Shown here piece by piece: positions 1-8,324 of a stretch of 45,163 nt of DNA. Every line of letters begins with the position of its first letter. The stretch's first letter is position 1. The notes below the pieces were generated by a model. The model did not search any database, had not been told where the DNA came from, and worked only from the letters and a program-made list of their open reading frames with translations. This stretch comes from Lachnospiraceae bacterium (lineage in GTDB: Bacteria > Bacillota > Clostridia > Lachnospirales > Lachnospiraceae). Where the stretch lies: contig JAFZNO010000062.1 in NCBI GenBank assembly GCA_017552985.1, positions 1 to 45,163 on the forward strand, given 5' to 3'. The position numbers and the translations under genes were made by a program.

Positions 1-191
1 TGGTATCCTTCCGCTTTGGCAAACGGCATTTGATAGAACGCTTCCGGAGGATATGTATTCACAATCGACGTAATCTGCTGAAACAGATCTTCTCTCAGTT
101 CAATAAGAATGTCGATTCCTTCCCGAAAAGTCGCCGCTTTCCCTATCAAGGATTGCATTTTCTTATTCTTTTCCGACCATTCTTTATTCAT
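1..191 (-). CDS. DinB-like protein, N-terminal fragment (runs off the window)
   Basis: Only the first 63 codons are present; the rest lies beyond the window edge. The protein begins MNKEWSEKNKKMQSLIGKAA and continues with an amphipathic helical segment (LIELREDLFQQI) and a segment ending PFAKAEGY. This resembles the N-terminus of DinB-like four-helix-bundle proteins common in Clostridia, which are putative metal-dependent enzymes of mostly unknown substrate. The ATG at 189-191 is supported by a GGAGG ribosome binding site about 8 nt upstream. It lies 37 nt upstream of rlmD's 3' end side and reads in the same direction. Family assignment is from recall of similar N-termini and is tentative because the metal-binding His residues are not in view. 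Confidence 0.55.
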   Translation of the reverse strand, partial: MNKEWSEKNKKMQSLIGKAATFREGIDILIELREDLFQQITSIVNTYPPEAFYQMPFAKAEGY

Positions 192-228
192 ATGCAGCCT
201 CCAATATGAATTGAATGTGACAATAGTT

Positions 229-1770
229 CTATAGCTTCGACCCGACTCGAGACATCGAGACTACTACCTCGCAATGCACCGTTTGCGCAAACTGGTCGAC
301 ACCGCGGATCTTTTGGATCTCATAGCCGCCGTCGCAAAGGACTTTCAGGTCCCGCGCAAGAGTGGCGCTGTCGCAGCTGACGTAAACGATGCGGGGAGGC
401 TGCATCTTCAACATGGTGGAGAGGCAGGCCTCGTCGCAGCCCTTGCGTGGAGGATCGACCACGATGACGTCGGGATGAAGCATGTCATTCACAACGCCGG
501 TCTCCAGCTTGCCTTCATAATATGCCGGCAGCACTTCCTCTGCCTTTCCGACAAAGAACTTCGCATTCGAAATTCCATTCCGGAGGGCATTCTCCCGCGC
601 ATCCAAAATAGCCTGCTCCACGATCTCCACGCCGTAAACCTGCTTCGCCTTGCGGGCAAGGAAAAGCGAGATGGTGCCAATGCCGCAGTACAGGTCCCAG
701 ACGGTTTCTTTTCCCGTGAGACCGGCATATTCCAGCGCCAGGCTGTAGAGCTTCTCCGTCTGGACGGGATTCACTTGGTAAAAAGATAGCGGGGAAATCT
801 TGAAGGTTAAGGCATCCCCCGTAAAGGGATAGCCCTCTGACTTCATGTCGCGCACGTGGATCACGTCATCGATGGTGGGCTCGCCCCAGATGGTCTGCAC
901 CTCCCGGCCAAGGATCACGTTCGTGTTCTCGGAATTAAAGTTCACGGAGATGCTCTTCATGCCGGGAATCCTTGCCAACGTTTCCACAAGTTTTTTCTGC
1001 GCCGGCAAGATCTCTTTTTCATGCATTTCCGTCGCAAAAGCACCCTTTTGAGGTTTCTTCTTCGACCTTTCGCCTGCTTTCGTCATAACGTCCGAGGGAT
1101 TACGGTTGATCACGATGCAGACCATGAGTTCGCCGCTGGTAAAGCCCTTGCGAATGAGAATATGGCGCACAAGACCCTTGCCAGTCGTCTCATCATAAGC
1201 GGTCACCTTGTTCTCACGCATATATTCCAAAATGATTTCCAAGATTTTCTGATTTTCCGGCGCTCCCAACAGACAATCCGTATTCGCGATGATGCTATGG
1301 GTTCTGCCGGCATAAAAGCCCGTGATCACGTTTCCGTCGCGGTCCGTGCCCACGGGATACTGCGCCTTGTTGCGATAATGCAGTGGCTCGTCCATGCCAA
1401 CGATCGCATCCATCTTTGCATCCACAAATTCCGGCGCAAAGCCGCCGATGCGGATCAGATTATTCCGGATCTTCTGATGCTTAAACTCCAGCTGTTTTTC
1501 GTAGCTGAGGGCCTGCAACTGGCAGCCGCCACACTGTCTGTAAAACTTGCAGGAAGACGTTACACGAAAAGGAGAAGGTGTCTCCACCTTCTCTAGTCTC
1601 GCATACGCATAGGTCTTCTTACTTTTCATGATCTTCGCCGTCACGGTATCGCCCGGAACCGCATCTTTCACAAAGAGGGTAAAGCCGTCCACCTTGCCGA
1701 TGCCCTCTCCTTCCGAACCAACGTCTTCGATCGTTACCGTGACCAGGTCATTTTTCTGATATTCTTTCAT
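229..1770 (-). CDS. rlmD: 23S rRNA (uracil-C5)-methyltransferase RlmD/RumA family
   Basis: A 513-residue class I SAM-dependent methyltransferase that forms 5-methyluridine in 23S rRNA (or, for some Gram-positive paralogues, related rRNA sites). It starts with a TRAM RNA-binding domain (about residues 8-62), followed by an iron-sulfur cluster motif with C74, C80, C83 and probably C166. The SAM-binding motif is DLYCGIGT (359-366). The catalytic region contains DPPRKG (439-444) and the nucleophilic cysteine C466 in VSCDSATLARD. Length is slightly above the usual ~450 because of a Lys-rich insertion around 228-250. The ATG start has an AAGGAT-type ribosome binding site. It follows yhaM after 11 nt, so the two are likely cotranscribed. 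The exact target uridine cannot be told from sequence. Confidence 0.92.
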   Translation of the reverse strand: MKEYQKNDLVTVTIEDVGSEGEGIGKVDGFTLFVKDAVPGDTVTAKIMKSKKTYAYARLEKVETPSPFRVTSSCKFYRQCGGCQLQALSYEKQLEFKHQKIRNNLIRIGGFAPEFVDAKMDAIVGMDEPLHYRNKAQYPVGTDRDGNVITGFYAGRTHSIIANTDCLLGAPENQKILEIILEYMRENKVTAYDETTGKGLVRHILIRKGFTSGELMVCIVINRNPSDVMTKAGERSKKKPQKGAFATEMHEKEILPAQKKLVETLARIPGMKSISVNFNSENTNVILGREVQTIWGEPTIDDVIHVRDMKSEGYPFTGDALTFKISPLSFYQVNPVQTEKLYSLALEYAGLTGKETVWDLYCGIGTISLFLARKAKQVYGVEIVEQAILDARENALRNGISNAKFFVGKAEEVLPAYYEGKLETGVVNDMLHPDVIVVDPPRKGCDEACLSTMLKMQPPRIVYVSCDSATLARDLKVLCDGGYEIQKIRGVDQFAQTVHCEVVVSMSRVGSKL

Positions 1771-1781
1771 GCCTTATCCTT

Positions 1782-2732
1782 CTAAAAATCAATCTTCGTC
1801 GCCTTCAGATTGGATTCAAACAGCCGGTTATAACCCAGCCATTCCATGTTTCCGGCGCTGCTGTTCAAGATTTCCTTAAAGGTCTCCATCTTTGCATCCA
1901 CGTCATCCGCGTAATTCAGCGCCACGGCCTCAATGATCGCAGGAAGCTTCGGGGAACCAAATTCATATTTTCCATGATGTGCCAGGATGCAGTGCTGCAC
2001 CTGGACAAGCAATTGATGCGGGAAGTCCGGGATCAGCGCGGCCTTTTCCGCCACCATCTGGGAGCCCATCACAATATGTCCGAGGAATTGTCCGTCATCC
2101 GTGTAATCATTGATCGGGAAGGCGGAGAGCTCTTTTACCTTTCCGATGTCATGGCACATGGCCGCCGTAAGAAGCAGGTCTCTCTTTAAGATGGGGTACG
2201 CCGTGCAATAATAGTCACAGAGCTTGGTAACGCTTAAGGTATGCTCCAAAAGACCTCCGACAAAACCGTGATGAATGGCCTTCGCCGCGGAGGAAGCGCG
2301 AAATGCCTTTGCAAAATCCTGATCCTGCACGAAAAAGCTTTCCAGAAGCTGTTTTAAGTACTTGTTCCGGATGCTTCCAATGATGCCGAGAAGCTCCTGG
2401 AACATGCCGTCGACGCTCTTCTCACTCACGGGCAGATAGTCTGCGGGATTGTATTCTCCCTCGCGGCAAACGCGGATGCGCTTAACGTTGACCTGAAGCG
2501 CTCCCATAAAGCTGTTGACCTCTCCGACCACTTCCACGTAATCCATTGCGTCAAACTCAGCGATTCCCGGGTTGTTGGGATCCCACACCTTGGCATCCAT
2601 GGTACCCGTCTTATCCTGAAGGATCACGTTCTCGTAGCTTTTTCCGTTTTTGGTAACCGCGGATTGCTTATGCTTGCAAAGATATACGTCACTGATGCGG
2701 TCGCCTTCTTTTAATTCATTTAAGTATTTCAT
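1782..2732 (-). CDS. yhaM: 3'-5' exoribonuclease YhaM family (OB-fold plus HD domain)
   Basis: A 316-residue protein with an N-terminal OB-fold nucleic-acid-binding domain (about 10-95) and an HD phosphohydrolase-type domain (about 150-290). The metal ligands are visible as H164 (LLEHTL), the HD pair H194-D195 in CHDIGK, and downstream His residues in HCILAHHGKYEFGSP. Size and domain order match YhaM, a Firmicutes cytoplasmic 3'-5' exoribonuclease involved in trimming RNA 3' ends. A GGA-containing ribosome binding site lies about 7 nt before the ATG. It sits between the pseudo-HtrA gene (27 nt upstream) and rlmD (11 nt downstream), all on the minus strand. Confidence 0.9.
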   Translation of the reverse strand: MKYLNELKEGDRISDVYLCKHKQSAVTKNGKSYENVILQDKTGTMDAKVWDPNNPGIAEFDAMDYVEVVGEVNSFMGALQVNVKRIRVCREGEYNPADYLPVSEKSVDGMFQELLGIIGSIRNKYLKQLLESFFVQDQDFAKAFRASSAAKAIHHGFVGGLLEHTLSVTKLCDYYCTAYPILKRDLLLTAAMCHDIGKVKELSAFPINDYTDDGQFLGHIVMGSQMVAEKAALIPDFPHQLLVQVQHCILAHHGKYEFGSPKLPAIIEAVALNYADDVDAKMETFKEILNSSAGNMEWLGYNRLFESNLKATKIDF

Positions 2733-2759
2733 GTCCGTTCCTTTCCGTCATGCATTTCT

Positions 2760-4118
2760 TTATTTCAACTCTCCAAGCTGAACGTCCATCTGCATTTCCT
2801 TATATCCGTTCAGCGTTTGGCGAAGAATCTTTACGCGAATCGTCGTATCCGGCGTCTTGTTGTTCAAGATGGTTATGTAGTCAGGGAAATTGTTCACGTC
2901 GCGGTCATCGATCTGGATGATCAGGTCACCCTTTTGGATCCCCGCACGCATGGCGGGAGAGTCCAGAGCCACGTCCTTTACGTAAGCACCGTAGGGAACC
3001 TTGAGCTCTTCGTGAACGTTTAGGGCAACGGAGGTTCCGTAAATTCCAAAATAAGCAAAGGGCTGATTGTTGGAAAGCTTTTCCATCCGCTTTTTAAGGT
3101 CTGAGACACCATATGCGGTAATGACGTTTTCCATGCCTCTTTCATTATAACGCTGGGTGATGAATCCTATAAACTGTCCGTATAAGTCGAACAGCGCGCC
3201 GTCCGCGTTGGGACTTCCCACGATGTCCGTCTGCAAAAGCTTATAGTTCACGTCCTCGTCAGAGGCCTGTCCGGACGTGGAAGTGATGATGCCAAAGCCT
3301 GCGGAATTCACGCTTCCCATCGGGCTTCCGAGAGCTATGATGGGCATGCCAACCATGTCCCTGTAGTTCGAGGATCCAATCTTCGCAACGGCAATGGTCT
3401 CCTTCAAGAACTCCTCGGGAAGTGCTTCAACGGGTACCGAAACAACCGCAAGCCCCGTGCTGGGATCCTTTCTCTTAAACTCAGCCGTCGTAACGGCTCC
3501 GTTACAAAACTCAACGTTCAGGCGCTGCGCATTCTCCAATGAGGAATAGTCCGTCAGGATCATCAGTTCCTTGGTGTTGTTGACAATGATGATGCCGGAT
3601 GCACGGTTTTTCATCTCATTGACGTTATCAAACCAGTCCACCCGGGACGTGATGCCCGTCAGGGTTACCATGGATTTTTGCATCTGTCTGGCATATTCCG
3701 ACATGGCATTATACATCTGTCTGTAATTGATCTGATCCAATTGGATCTGCGACAGAATGTCACGGATCTGCTCCTCCGTAAGCTCCGGAGCGAAAGGATC
3801 CATTTCTTCAGGTCCTCTTACAACCGGCGAATTCGTAGGCGCAACCGTCTCCTGGGGACTCTCAATGAGCATTTCCTCGGGAGACATCTCCTCCGTCTCC
3901 TCCGGAAAATAGATTTTCGGAAGCTCTTTTTCCGGATTCATCCAGCGACTGAGAACCGGTTCCAGAGACAAAAAGATCACGCATGCCACCAAGCCAAACA
4001 GCACTGCCATGGCCGCCGTAAAGAGCATTCTCCGCACCAATTTTCCCTTATTGATGGGCCGCTCTTTGATCTTCTCTATCATAAAATCACTTTGCGCGTT
4101 CGGATCTTTCTCTGCCAT
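2760..4118 (-). CDS. Membrane-anchored HtrA/DegP-like protein with degenerate catalytic triad plus PDZ domain
   Basis: A 452-residue protein with a short cytoplasmic N-terminus, one transmembrane segment (about 32-52), a Pro/Glu-rich linker, a trypsin-like domain (about 145-345) and a C-terminal PDZ domain (about 355-450, with GAYVKDVALDSPAMRAGI and GDLIIQIDD). The layout is that of Firmicutes HtrA-type surface proteases. The catalytic positions look lost: the usual TNxHV motif reads ILTDYSSL (187-194, Tyr in place of His), the Asp motif reads STGLAVV (220-226, no Asp) and the GNSGG motif reads SPNADGAL (302-309, Asp where Ser is expected). It is therefore probably a non-proteolytic PDZ scaffold or sensor. 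The start at 4118 is chosen over the upstream ATG at 4142 because GGAGGG lies 6 nt before it. Confidence 0.85.
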   Translation of the reverse strand: MAEKDPNAQSDFMIEKIKERPINKGKLVRRMLFTAAMAVLFGLVACVIFLSLEPVLSRWMNPEKELPKIYFPEETEEMSPEEMLIESPQETVAPTNSPVVRGPEEMDPFAPELTEEQIRDILSQIQLDQINYRQMYNAMSEYARQMQKSMVTLTGITSRVDWFDNVNEMKNRASGIIIVNNTKELMILTDYSSLENAQRLNVEFCNGAVTTAEFKRKDPSTGLAVVSVPVEALPEEFLKETIAVAKIGSSNYRDMVGMPIIALGSPMGSVNSAGFGIITSTSGQASDEDVNYKLLQTDIVGSPNADGALFDLYGQFIGFITQRYNERGMENVITAYGVSDLKKRMEKLSNNQPFAYFGIYGTSVALNVHEELKVPYGAYVKDVALDSPAMRAGIQKGDLIIQIDDRDVNNFPDYITILNNKTPDTTIRVKILRQTLNGYKEMQMDVQLGELK

Positions 4119-4143
4119 AGTTTTCCCTCCAAATCTATACACA

Positions 4144-4172
4144 AGTATATCGAAAGAATGGGCAAAAGTAAA
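4144..4172 (-). promoter_or_regulatory. Possible sigma-A promoter for the pseudo-HtrA gene
   Basis: On the minus strand TTTACT (4172-4167) is followed by 17 nt and TATACT (4149-4144), about 25 nt before the start codon. The -35 element overlaps the terminator of the radical SAM operon. Match to consensus is moderate. Confidence 0.45.
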
Positions 4173-4187
4173 GGGCTTTCCCTTTAC
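4164..4187 (-). terminator. Rho-independent terminator of the lipoprotein/radical SAM operon
   Basis: Minus-strand RNA has an 8-bp perfect stem GTAAAGGG/CCCTTTAC with a 4-nt loop followed by TTTT, 20 nt after the radical SAM stop codon. Confidence 0.75.
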
Positions 4188-4207
4188 CTAGGAAAACCCC
4201 GTGCGTC

Positions 4208-5314
4208 TTATAAAGCTCCTTTTTTATGGTATGGACTGTCTGGTATCATGCATATTCTGGGGCGATTAAGATCATAATCCCAACTGTGATAGGGTCCGCC
4301 TTCGCAATATTTCTCATTGGGACATGCCTGGCATTCCTTGCATTTTTGAGAAAGCGGCGTGCGGAAAATCTGAAATCTGTTCAGCCATACGTCCGTAAAA
4401 TCATCCTTCAACACGTTGCCCTGGATGGTCTCCGGCCTGCGCTCAATGTCCAGACAGGCACCAATGTCGCCGTTTGCCATTATGCTGGCCGCATATACGC
4501 CTGCATTGCATAAATAATACCACTCCCTGACCTCTTTTTCATAAGCAAGGCCTAAGTAATGCGAACAGCTGTAGGTCACCTCATAACCCGCTTCCCGTTT
4601 CTCCTTGATATAGTTCAACATCTGAAGCTGTTGTTCCATCGAAAGCGCATATTCCGGGAAATCCAAAGCCCGCCCGATGGGTTCCATGCCCAAAATCCTC
4701 CAGGAATCCACGTTCAAGTCTACGAGGAATGCAAACAACTCCTCCAGATTGGGAAGATTCTTGGTCGTCACCACCGTTGTCACCTGAACCTCTTCGAAAT
4801 TCTGTTCCAAAAGATTCTTTATGCCTTCCACTGCGCGCATAAATGCATTGGGCGTGCGCCGGAACTGATCATGATACTCCTGCGTTCCGTCAAGGCTGAC
4901 GGATATGGTCGTCATGCCGGCTTCCTTTAATTTTCTTGCCACGTCCTTTGTAATTAAAGTGCCGTTACTGGTCATGCCCCAGGCAAAACCTAATTTTTTC
5001 GCATAATTCACGATTTCAAAGAATTCTTTGCGCAACAAAGGTTCACCGCCGGTAATGATTAACGCGGGCAACTTTCCCGCGAAATCTTTTGCAATCTTTT
5101 CCAGCACGGAATAATAAACTTGAACCGGTAATTCCTCGGACGCTACTTCTCCGCACCTGCTGCCGCAATGAATACAGTTTTCATTGCATTTTAAGGTTAA
5201 TTCCAAAAATAAAAAGCGCAGTTGGGGATCCTTGCGCAATGCTTTGTGATACTGCGCAAGGATCTCTAACTCCGCTATTTTCTGATTCATTCCAAGCTCT
5301 TCAGAATGACTCAT
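4208..5314 (-). CDS. Radical SAM/SPASM-domain protein, likely maturase of the adjacent small lipoprotein
   Basis: A 368-residue radical SAM enzyme. The [4Fe-4S]-SAM motif is C43-x3-C47-x2-C50 within LTLKCNENCIHCG, with GGEPL at 89-93. The C-terminal half is a SPASM domain that should bind auxiliary clusters: C250, C269, C287 (in a GX4C arrangement), C325, C328, C331, C337 and C355. Enzymes with this architecture often modify ribosomally made peptides, though others process non-peptide substrates. The gene overlaps the stop of the upstream 75-residue lipoprotein by 4 nt (ATGA), implying translational coupling and a functional pairing. A second in-frame ATG at codon 9 is an alternative start. 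The pair resembles radical SAM/lipoprotein systems known mostly from Bacteroidetes (TIGR04133/TIGR04134 type, from memory). Substrate and chemistry are unknown. Confidence 0.85.
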   Translation of the reverse strand: MSHSEELGMNQKIAELEILAQYHKALRKDPQLRFLFLELTLKCNENCIHCGSRCGEVASEELPVQVYYSVLEKIAKDFAGKLPALIITGGEPLLRKEFFEIVNYAKKLGFAWGMTSNGTLITKDVARKLKEAGMTTISVSLDGTQEYHDQFRRTPNAFMRAVEGIKNLLEQNFEEVQVTTVVTTKNLPNLEELFAFLVDLNVDSWRILGMEPIGRALDFPEYALSMEQQLQMLNYIKEKREAGYEVTYSCSHYLGLAYEKEVREWYYLCNAGVYAASIMANGDIGACLDIERRPETIQGNVLKDDFTDVWLNRFQIFRTPLSQKCKECQACPNEKYCEGGPYHSWDYDLNRPRICMIPDSPYHKKGAL

Positions 5315-5538
5315 AGGTCGTTCTCTTCCATACTTTCGTCAAACACTTCCACGTCGAACGTTGCATTGATCTCCGTGGCTTCCTGATTCTCTGCATCAAA
5401 AACTGCCACCGTTCTTCCGCTCATGTCACGGGTATAATGATCGGGCGGACTACCATATGCGCAGGCATTCATGTTTAACGCAGCCGTGAAAACGGCCCCG
5501 GCGATAATCGCCTTTTTAACGCCTTTTTTCATTTTCAT
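5311..5538 (-). CDS. 75-residue putative lipoprotein, candidate radical SAM substrate
   Basis: The protein starts MKMKKGVKKAIIAGAVFTAA and reaches a lipobox-like NMNAC with C26, so it should be exported and lipid-anchored, leaving a ~50-residue mature part. That part begins CAYGSPPDHYTRD and ends in an acidic tail rich in Glu, Asp, Phe and Val. The start at 5538 is preferred over the 93-codon extension because AGGAGGG lies 7 nt before it and a promoter -10 box lies inside the extension. The stop overlaps the start of the radical SAM gene, and a dedicated promoter lies just upstream. No enzymatic domain is visible. It is the obvious candidate substrate or partner of the radical SAM enzyme, but this is inference from context. 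Confidence 0.8.
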   Translation of the reverse strand: MKMKKGVKKAIIAGAVFTAALNMNACAYGSPPDHYTRDMSGRTVAVFDAENQEATEINATFDVEVFDESMEENDL

Positions 5539-5563
5539 AATGCGCCCTCCTTTGGTAAGTAGC

Positions 5564-5592
5564 ATTATACCACAAAACCAAAACAAAATCAA
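5564..5592 (-). promoter_or_regulatory. Strong sigma-A promoter of the lipoprotein/radical SAM operon
   Basis: Minus strand TTGATT (5592-5587), 17-nt spacer, TATAAT (5569-5564) with an extended -10 TGG. The -35 box includes the TGA stop of the upstream beta-helix lipoprotein gene, so the two genes abut while transcription is independent. Confidence 0.8.
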
Positions 5593-7550
5593 GTGTTGGG
5601 GTTTCCGTCGGAGCCATTCGGGAAGTTCGGCATATTATCGAAGTTACCATCGAAGTTTTTCGGGAAATTCGGCATATTATCGAAGTTACCGTCGAAGTCT
5701 TTCGGGAAGTTCGGCATATTATCGAAGTTACCGTCAAAGCCCTCTGGCATTTCAGGCAGTCCCTCGAAATTACCGTTGAAACCCTCCGGGAAGCTGGGTT
5801 TTTCCTTTGATCCGTCGCCCTGGTCATCCTTTCCGCCTCTGCCGGGACCGCCAAAGTTACCACGATTATCGCCATTTGGACCGCCGAAACCTCCAGGACC
5901 GCCAAATCCAAAGGATTGACCGTAAAGCAATTCGTCCAGGGTAAAGGTCTTTGTCTCACTGCCCATGGTCAGCGTATAAGTCTTTCCCTGCTCCATGAGG
6001 GGGCTGCTGACAACAACGGAAGCATATTTTCTGGTGGAAGTAAATTCCAGGATCACGTTGCCGTCACTGTCCTTTAACTGTACGGTTTCACCGGCATTAT
6101 GGGTGGAATCCGCCTTTAGGATCGCACTGCCCTGGGTGCTCTTCGAGAAATTCATTGCCATGCCGGAAGAGCCGATGGCGATCACGCTTCCGCCCGTGAT
6201 CTCTCCAACGCCATCGTAATCAATGGCACCATTCATGGCATTTTCCGGACCGGCCACGTAAGTCTCGCCGCCCTTTACGTACAGGCTTCCGTTGGCATCA
6301 ATGCCGTCTCCCTGGGCATCTATGGTGATCCTGCCGCCCGAGATCAGCACGTAAACGTCGGAAGTCGTCTTACTTGCATCCTTAGATTCGTTTCCGCCCT
6401 TAGACTTGGTTCCGTCTTTCGATCCCGTTCCGTCTTTCGATCCAGACCTGCCGCCGAATCCGCCTCCAAATCCTCCGCCGAAACCTCCCTCGAAGGAAGA
6501 TCCGCTTCCGTCGGAAGCGTTTATGCCGTCATCACTTGCGCGGACGGTTACGTCACCGCCGGCAATCTCCACGATCGCTGCCTCCAAACCCTCCTTGCTC
6601 TTTTGCAGATCGATGGTTCCGTCTGCGATCACCAGCTTGGTCTCACCGTGAATGCCGTCATCCTCTGCGGAAATGGTGATCTTTCCACCGGCAATATATA
6701 CGTATCCCTTCTCTGCGTCCTCATCATTACCGGAGTGAAGGCCATCCTTCACGGAAGTGACGGTGATCGTGCCGTCAGCAACGCGGATGCTGTCCTTTCC
6801 GGAAATGCCGTGTGCGCCAGCCTTGATCTCATAGGTCCCGCTCGTGATCTTCAGATCATCCTTGGAGACAATGCCATGTCCCGTTTCTGAGCTGACGGTC
6901 AGAGTTCCGTTACCGTTCAGGGTTAAGTCGCACTTGGAATAAATCGCGCCGTCAATATTATTGTCATCGATGGCCTGAAATTCGCCATCATTCGTGATCT
7001 GGTTCTTGCTGCCCTCCGCCATGGTGATAAAGAGCTTGTCGGCAGTCTTGCCATAAATGGCAGCCGTTCCGGATTTCTTCAGCGTCACGCCGTCCAGGAT
7101 CAGCTGCACCTTTGCGTCGTCAGGCGCTTCCACGCGGATGGAACCATTGTAGGTGCCGCGCAGGAGATAATATCCTTCGGCTTTGATAACGACGGTGCCG
7201 TCTTCGATCGAAACTACTTCACTCTCACAGGAAGCCTCCCCGCCGTTTAACGTGATCAAAACACATTCCGATTCCTCATAATCCGTTTTCACGTCACGCT
7301 TTGAAAACATGTCGCTGACGTCCAGCGTCGTCACCTCCGCAGACTTTGAAGCAAGCACCTGCTGGCTTGTTCCACCCTGCACCGGCTTGTCGTCCGCATT
7401 TGATTCTGCCTGCGATGCCCCCTGCTCCGTGGAAACGCTTGCATCCGTCTTATCCTGCGCATTGCTGCATCCGCTTATGAATAATGCACCTGAAAGGATC
7501 ATCGTTGCCAAGACCCTTGTAAACTTTCGTAAAATCTCTTTTCTTTTCAT
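5589..7550 (-). CDS. Cell-surface lipoprotein with Cthe_2159-type carbohydrate-binding beta-helix and Gly/Asn-rich tail
   Basis: A 653-residue protein from the ATG at 7550 (GGAGG about 8 nt upstream; the longer reading from 7583 lacks this). A lipoprotein signal ends at FISGC (C28). After a Ser/Ala/Asp-rich linker comes a long run of short repeated strands with GDGIDAN-, DDGINAS- and SKDDLKIT-like turns, typical of a right-handed parallel beta-helix and of the Cthe_2159 (PF14262) carbohydrate-binding family. A Gly/Lys/Ser-rich loop interrupts the helix. The C-terminal ~110 residues are low complexity, rich in Gly, Asn, Phe and Pro, ending in three copies of a 14-residue FDGNFDNMPNFPK-type repeat. 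It follows a DUF4956 gene and VTC gene, the usual neighbours of this family. Likely anchored outside the membrane and binding polysaccharide; the ligand is unknown. Confidence 0.85.
   Translation of the reverse strand: MKRKEILRKFTRVLATMILSGALFISGCSNAQDKTDASVSTEQGASQAESNADDKPVQGGTSQQVLASKSAEVTTLDVSDMFSKRDVKTDYEESECVLITLNGGEASCESEVVSIEDGTVVIKAEGYYLLRGTYNGSIRVEAPDDAKVQLILDGVTLKKSGTAAIYGKTADKLFITMAEGSKNQITNDGEFQAIDDNNIDGAIYSKCDLTLNGNGTLTVSSETGHGIVSKDDLKITSGTYEIKAGAHGISGKDSIRVADGTITVTSVKDGLHSGNDEDAEKGYVYIAGGKITISAEDDGIHGETKLVIADGTIDLQKSKEGLEAAIVEIAGGDVTVRASDDGINASDGSGSSFEGGFGGGFGGGFGGRSGSKDGTGSKDGTKSKGGNESKDASKTTSDVYVLISGGRITIDAQGDGIDANGSLYVKGGETYVAGPENAMNGAIDYDGVGEITGGSVIAIGSSGMAMNFSKSTQGSAILKADSTHNAGETVQLKDSDGNVILEFTSTRKYASVVVSSPLMEQGKTYTLTMGSETKTFTLDELLYGQSFGFGGPGGFGGPNGDNRGNFGGPGRGGKDDQGDGSKEKPSFPEGFNGNFEGLPEMPEGFDGNFDNMPNFPKDFDGNFDNMPNFPKNFDGNFDNMPNFPNGSDGNPNT
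5617..5742. repeat. Three in-frame 42-bp tandem repeats inside the beta-helix lipoprotein gene
   Basis: Units begin at 5617, 5659 and 5701 (exact 42-bp period) and encode three FDGNFDNMPNFPK-like repeats at the protein C-terminus. Nucleotide identity between units is high, so copy number could vary by slippage or recombination. Confidence 0.9.
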
Positions 7551-7621
7551 AACCAAATCCTCCCATATTTCATGCCTTTCCAAAGGCCCGTACGTTCTTT
7601 TTCTTTTTACCCACTACTCTA

Positions 7622-8320
7622 TCATAACTCAGCCTGCTGCGTCTTGTCACGCTTTGAAAGTGAGATTTCCAAATTTCCGTTCCGCGTGCGAAGCTTGTCT
7701 AAAAACTCCTTTTCTTTTCCGATCTCCTTTAAGGTGATGCCGTAAGTAAGCTTGAAAAGGCTTCCCATGTTAGTCGTCTTAACGTTTGTCAGTTCGTGCT
7801 CCGTCGTATACTGTTCCATGATCTCCTCAAACACGGTCTCGTAATCCAGATTCTCCGGAATGGTCACGTGAAGCGTTTTCTCCATCGGCAAACTCTTTTT
7901 CGTCCCGATGCCAAGTCCCACGTAAGCCAGGAAAACAATGCTCATGATGATCGTAAACAGGAAGGCGTACCCGATGTATCCCATTCCCAGGATCAAGCCT
8001 GATCCCATCGCCAGGAAGATGGCGCAGATCTCTTTTGCGCTGCCGGGTGCCGAGCGGAATCTCACGAGGCTAAAGGCTCCCGCAACCGCAATGCCCGTCC
8101 CCACGTTGCCGTTTACCATCATGATCACCACACATACCACCGCGGGCAGGATCGCCAGCGAAAGGAAAAAGCTCTGAGAGTGATTTGCCTTATAGGTCGT
8201 AACCATGGCCAAAAAGAATCCGATCAAAAGCGCTGCTCCCAGGCAGATAATAAAATCGCCAACCTGCAGGGATGCGGTGCTGGCTGTCTCGTCAAAAACT
8301 CCTTGAAATAAAGTATTCAT
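7622..8320 (-). CDS. DUF4956 domain membrane protein
   Basis: A 232-residue protein with four to five hydrophobic segments (about 21-45, 50-72, 76-90 and 100-140) followed by a soluble C-terminal domain of ~90 residues. The conserved SLVRFRSAPGSAKE-type loop after the third segment is characteristic of DUF4956 proteins. They are regularly encoded beside VTC-domain polyphosphate polymerase-like proteins and CotH or beta-helix surface proteins, suggesting a joint membrane machine, but no biochemical role is established. The start codon (8320) follows the VTC stop by 4 nt with an AGGAT ribosome binding site overlapping the VTC end, so the genes are translationally coupled. 71 nt without a clear terminator separate it from the next lipoprotein gene. 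Confidence 0.85.
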   Translation of the reverse strand: MNTLFQGVFDETASTASLQVGDFIICLGAALLIGFFLAMVTTYKANHSQSFFLSLAILPAVVCVVIMMVNGNVGTGIAVAGAFSLVRFRSAPGSAKEICAIFLAMGSGLILGMGYIGYAFLFTIIMSIVFLAYVGLGIGTKKSLPMEKTLHVTIPENLDYETVFEEIMEQYTTEHELTNVKTTNMGSLFKLTYGITLKEIGKEKEFLDKLRTRNGNLEISLSKRDKTQQAEL

Positions 8321-8324
8321 ACGC

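Noticed and set aside
856-1596. 246-codon open frame on the plus strand
   Set aside because: It is the antisense shadow of rlmD, whose motifs are clear, and has no ribosome binding site.
5617-5742. CRISPR-like array
   Set aside because: Units are contiguous, in frame and without spacers.
5471-5959. Repeat-rich open frames on both strands near 5.5-6.0 kb
   Set aside because: They are out-of-frame readings of the tandem repeat in the beta-helix lipoprotein gene.
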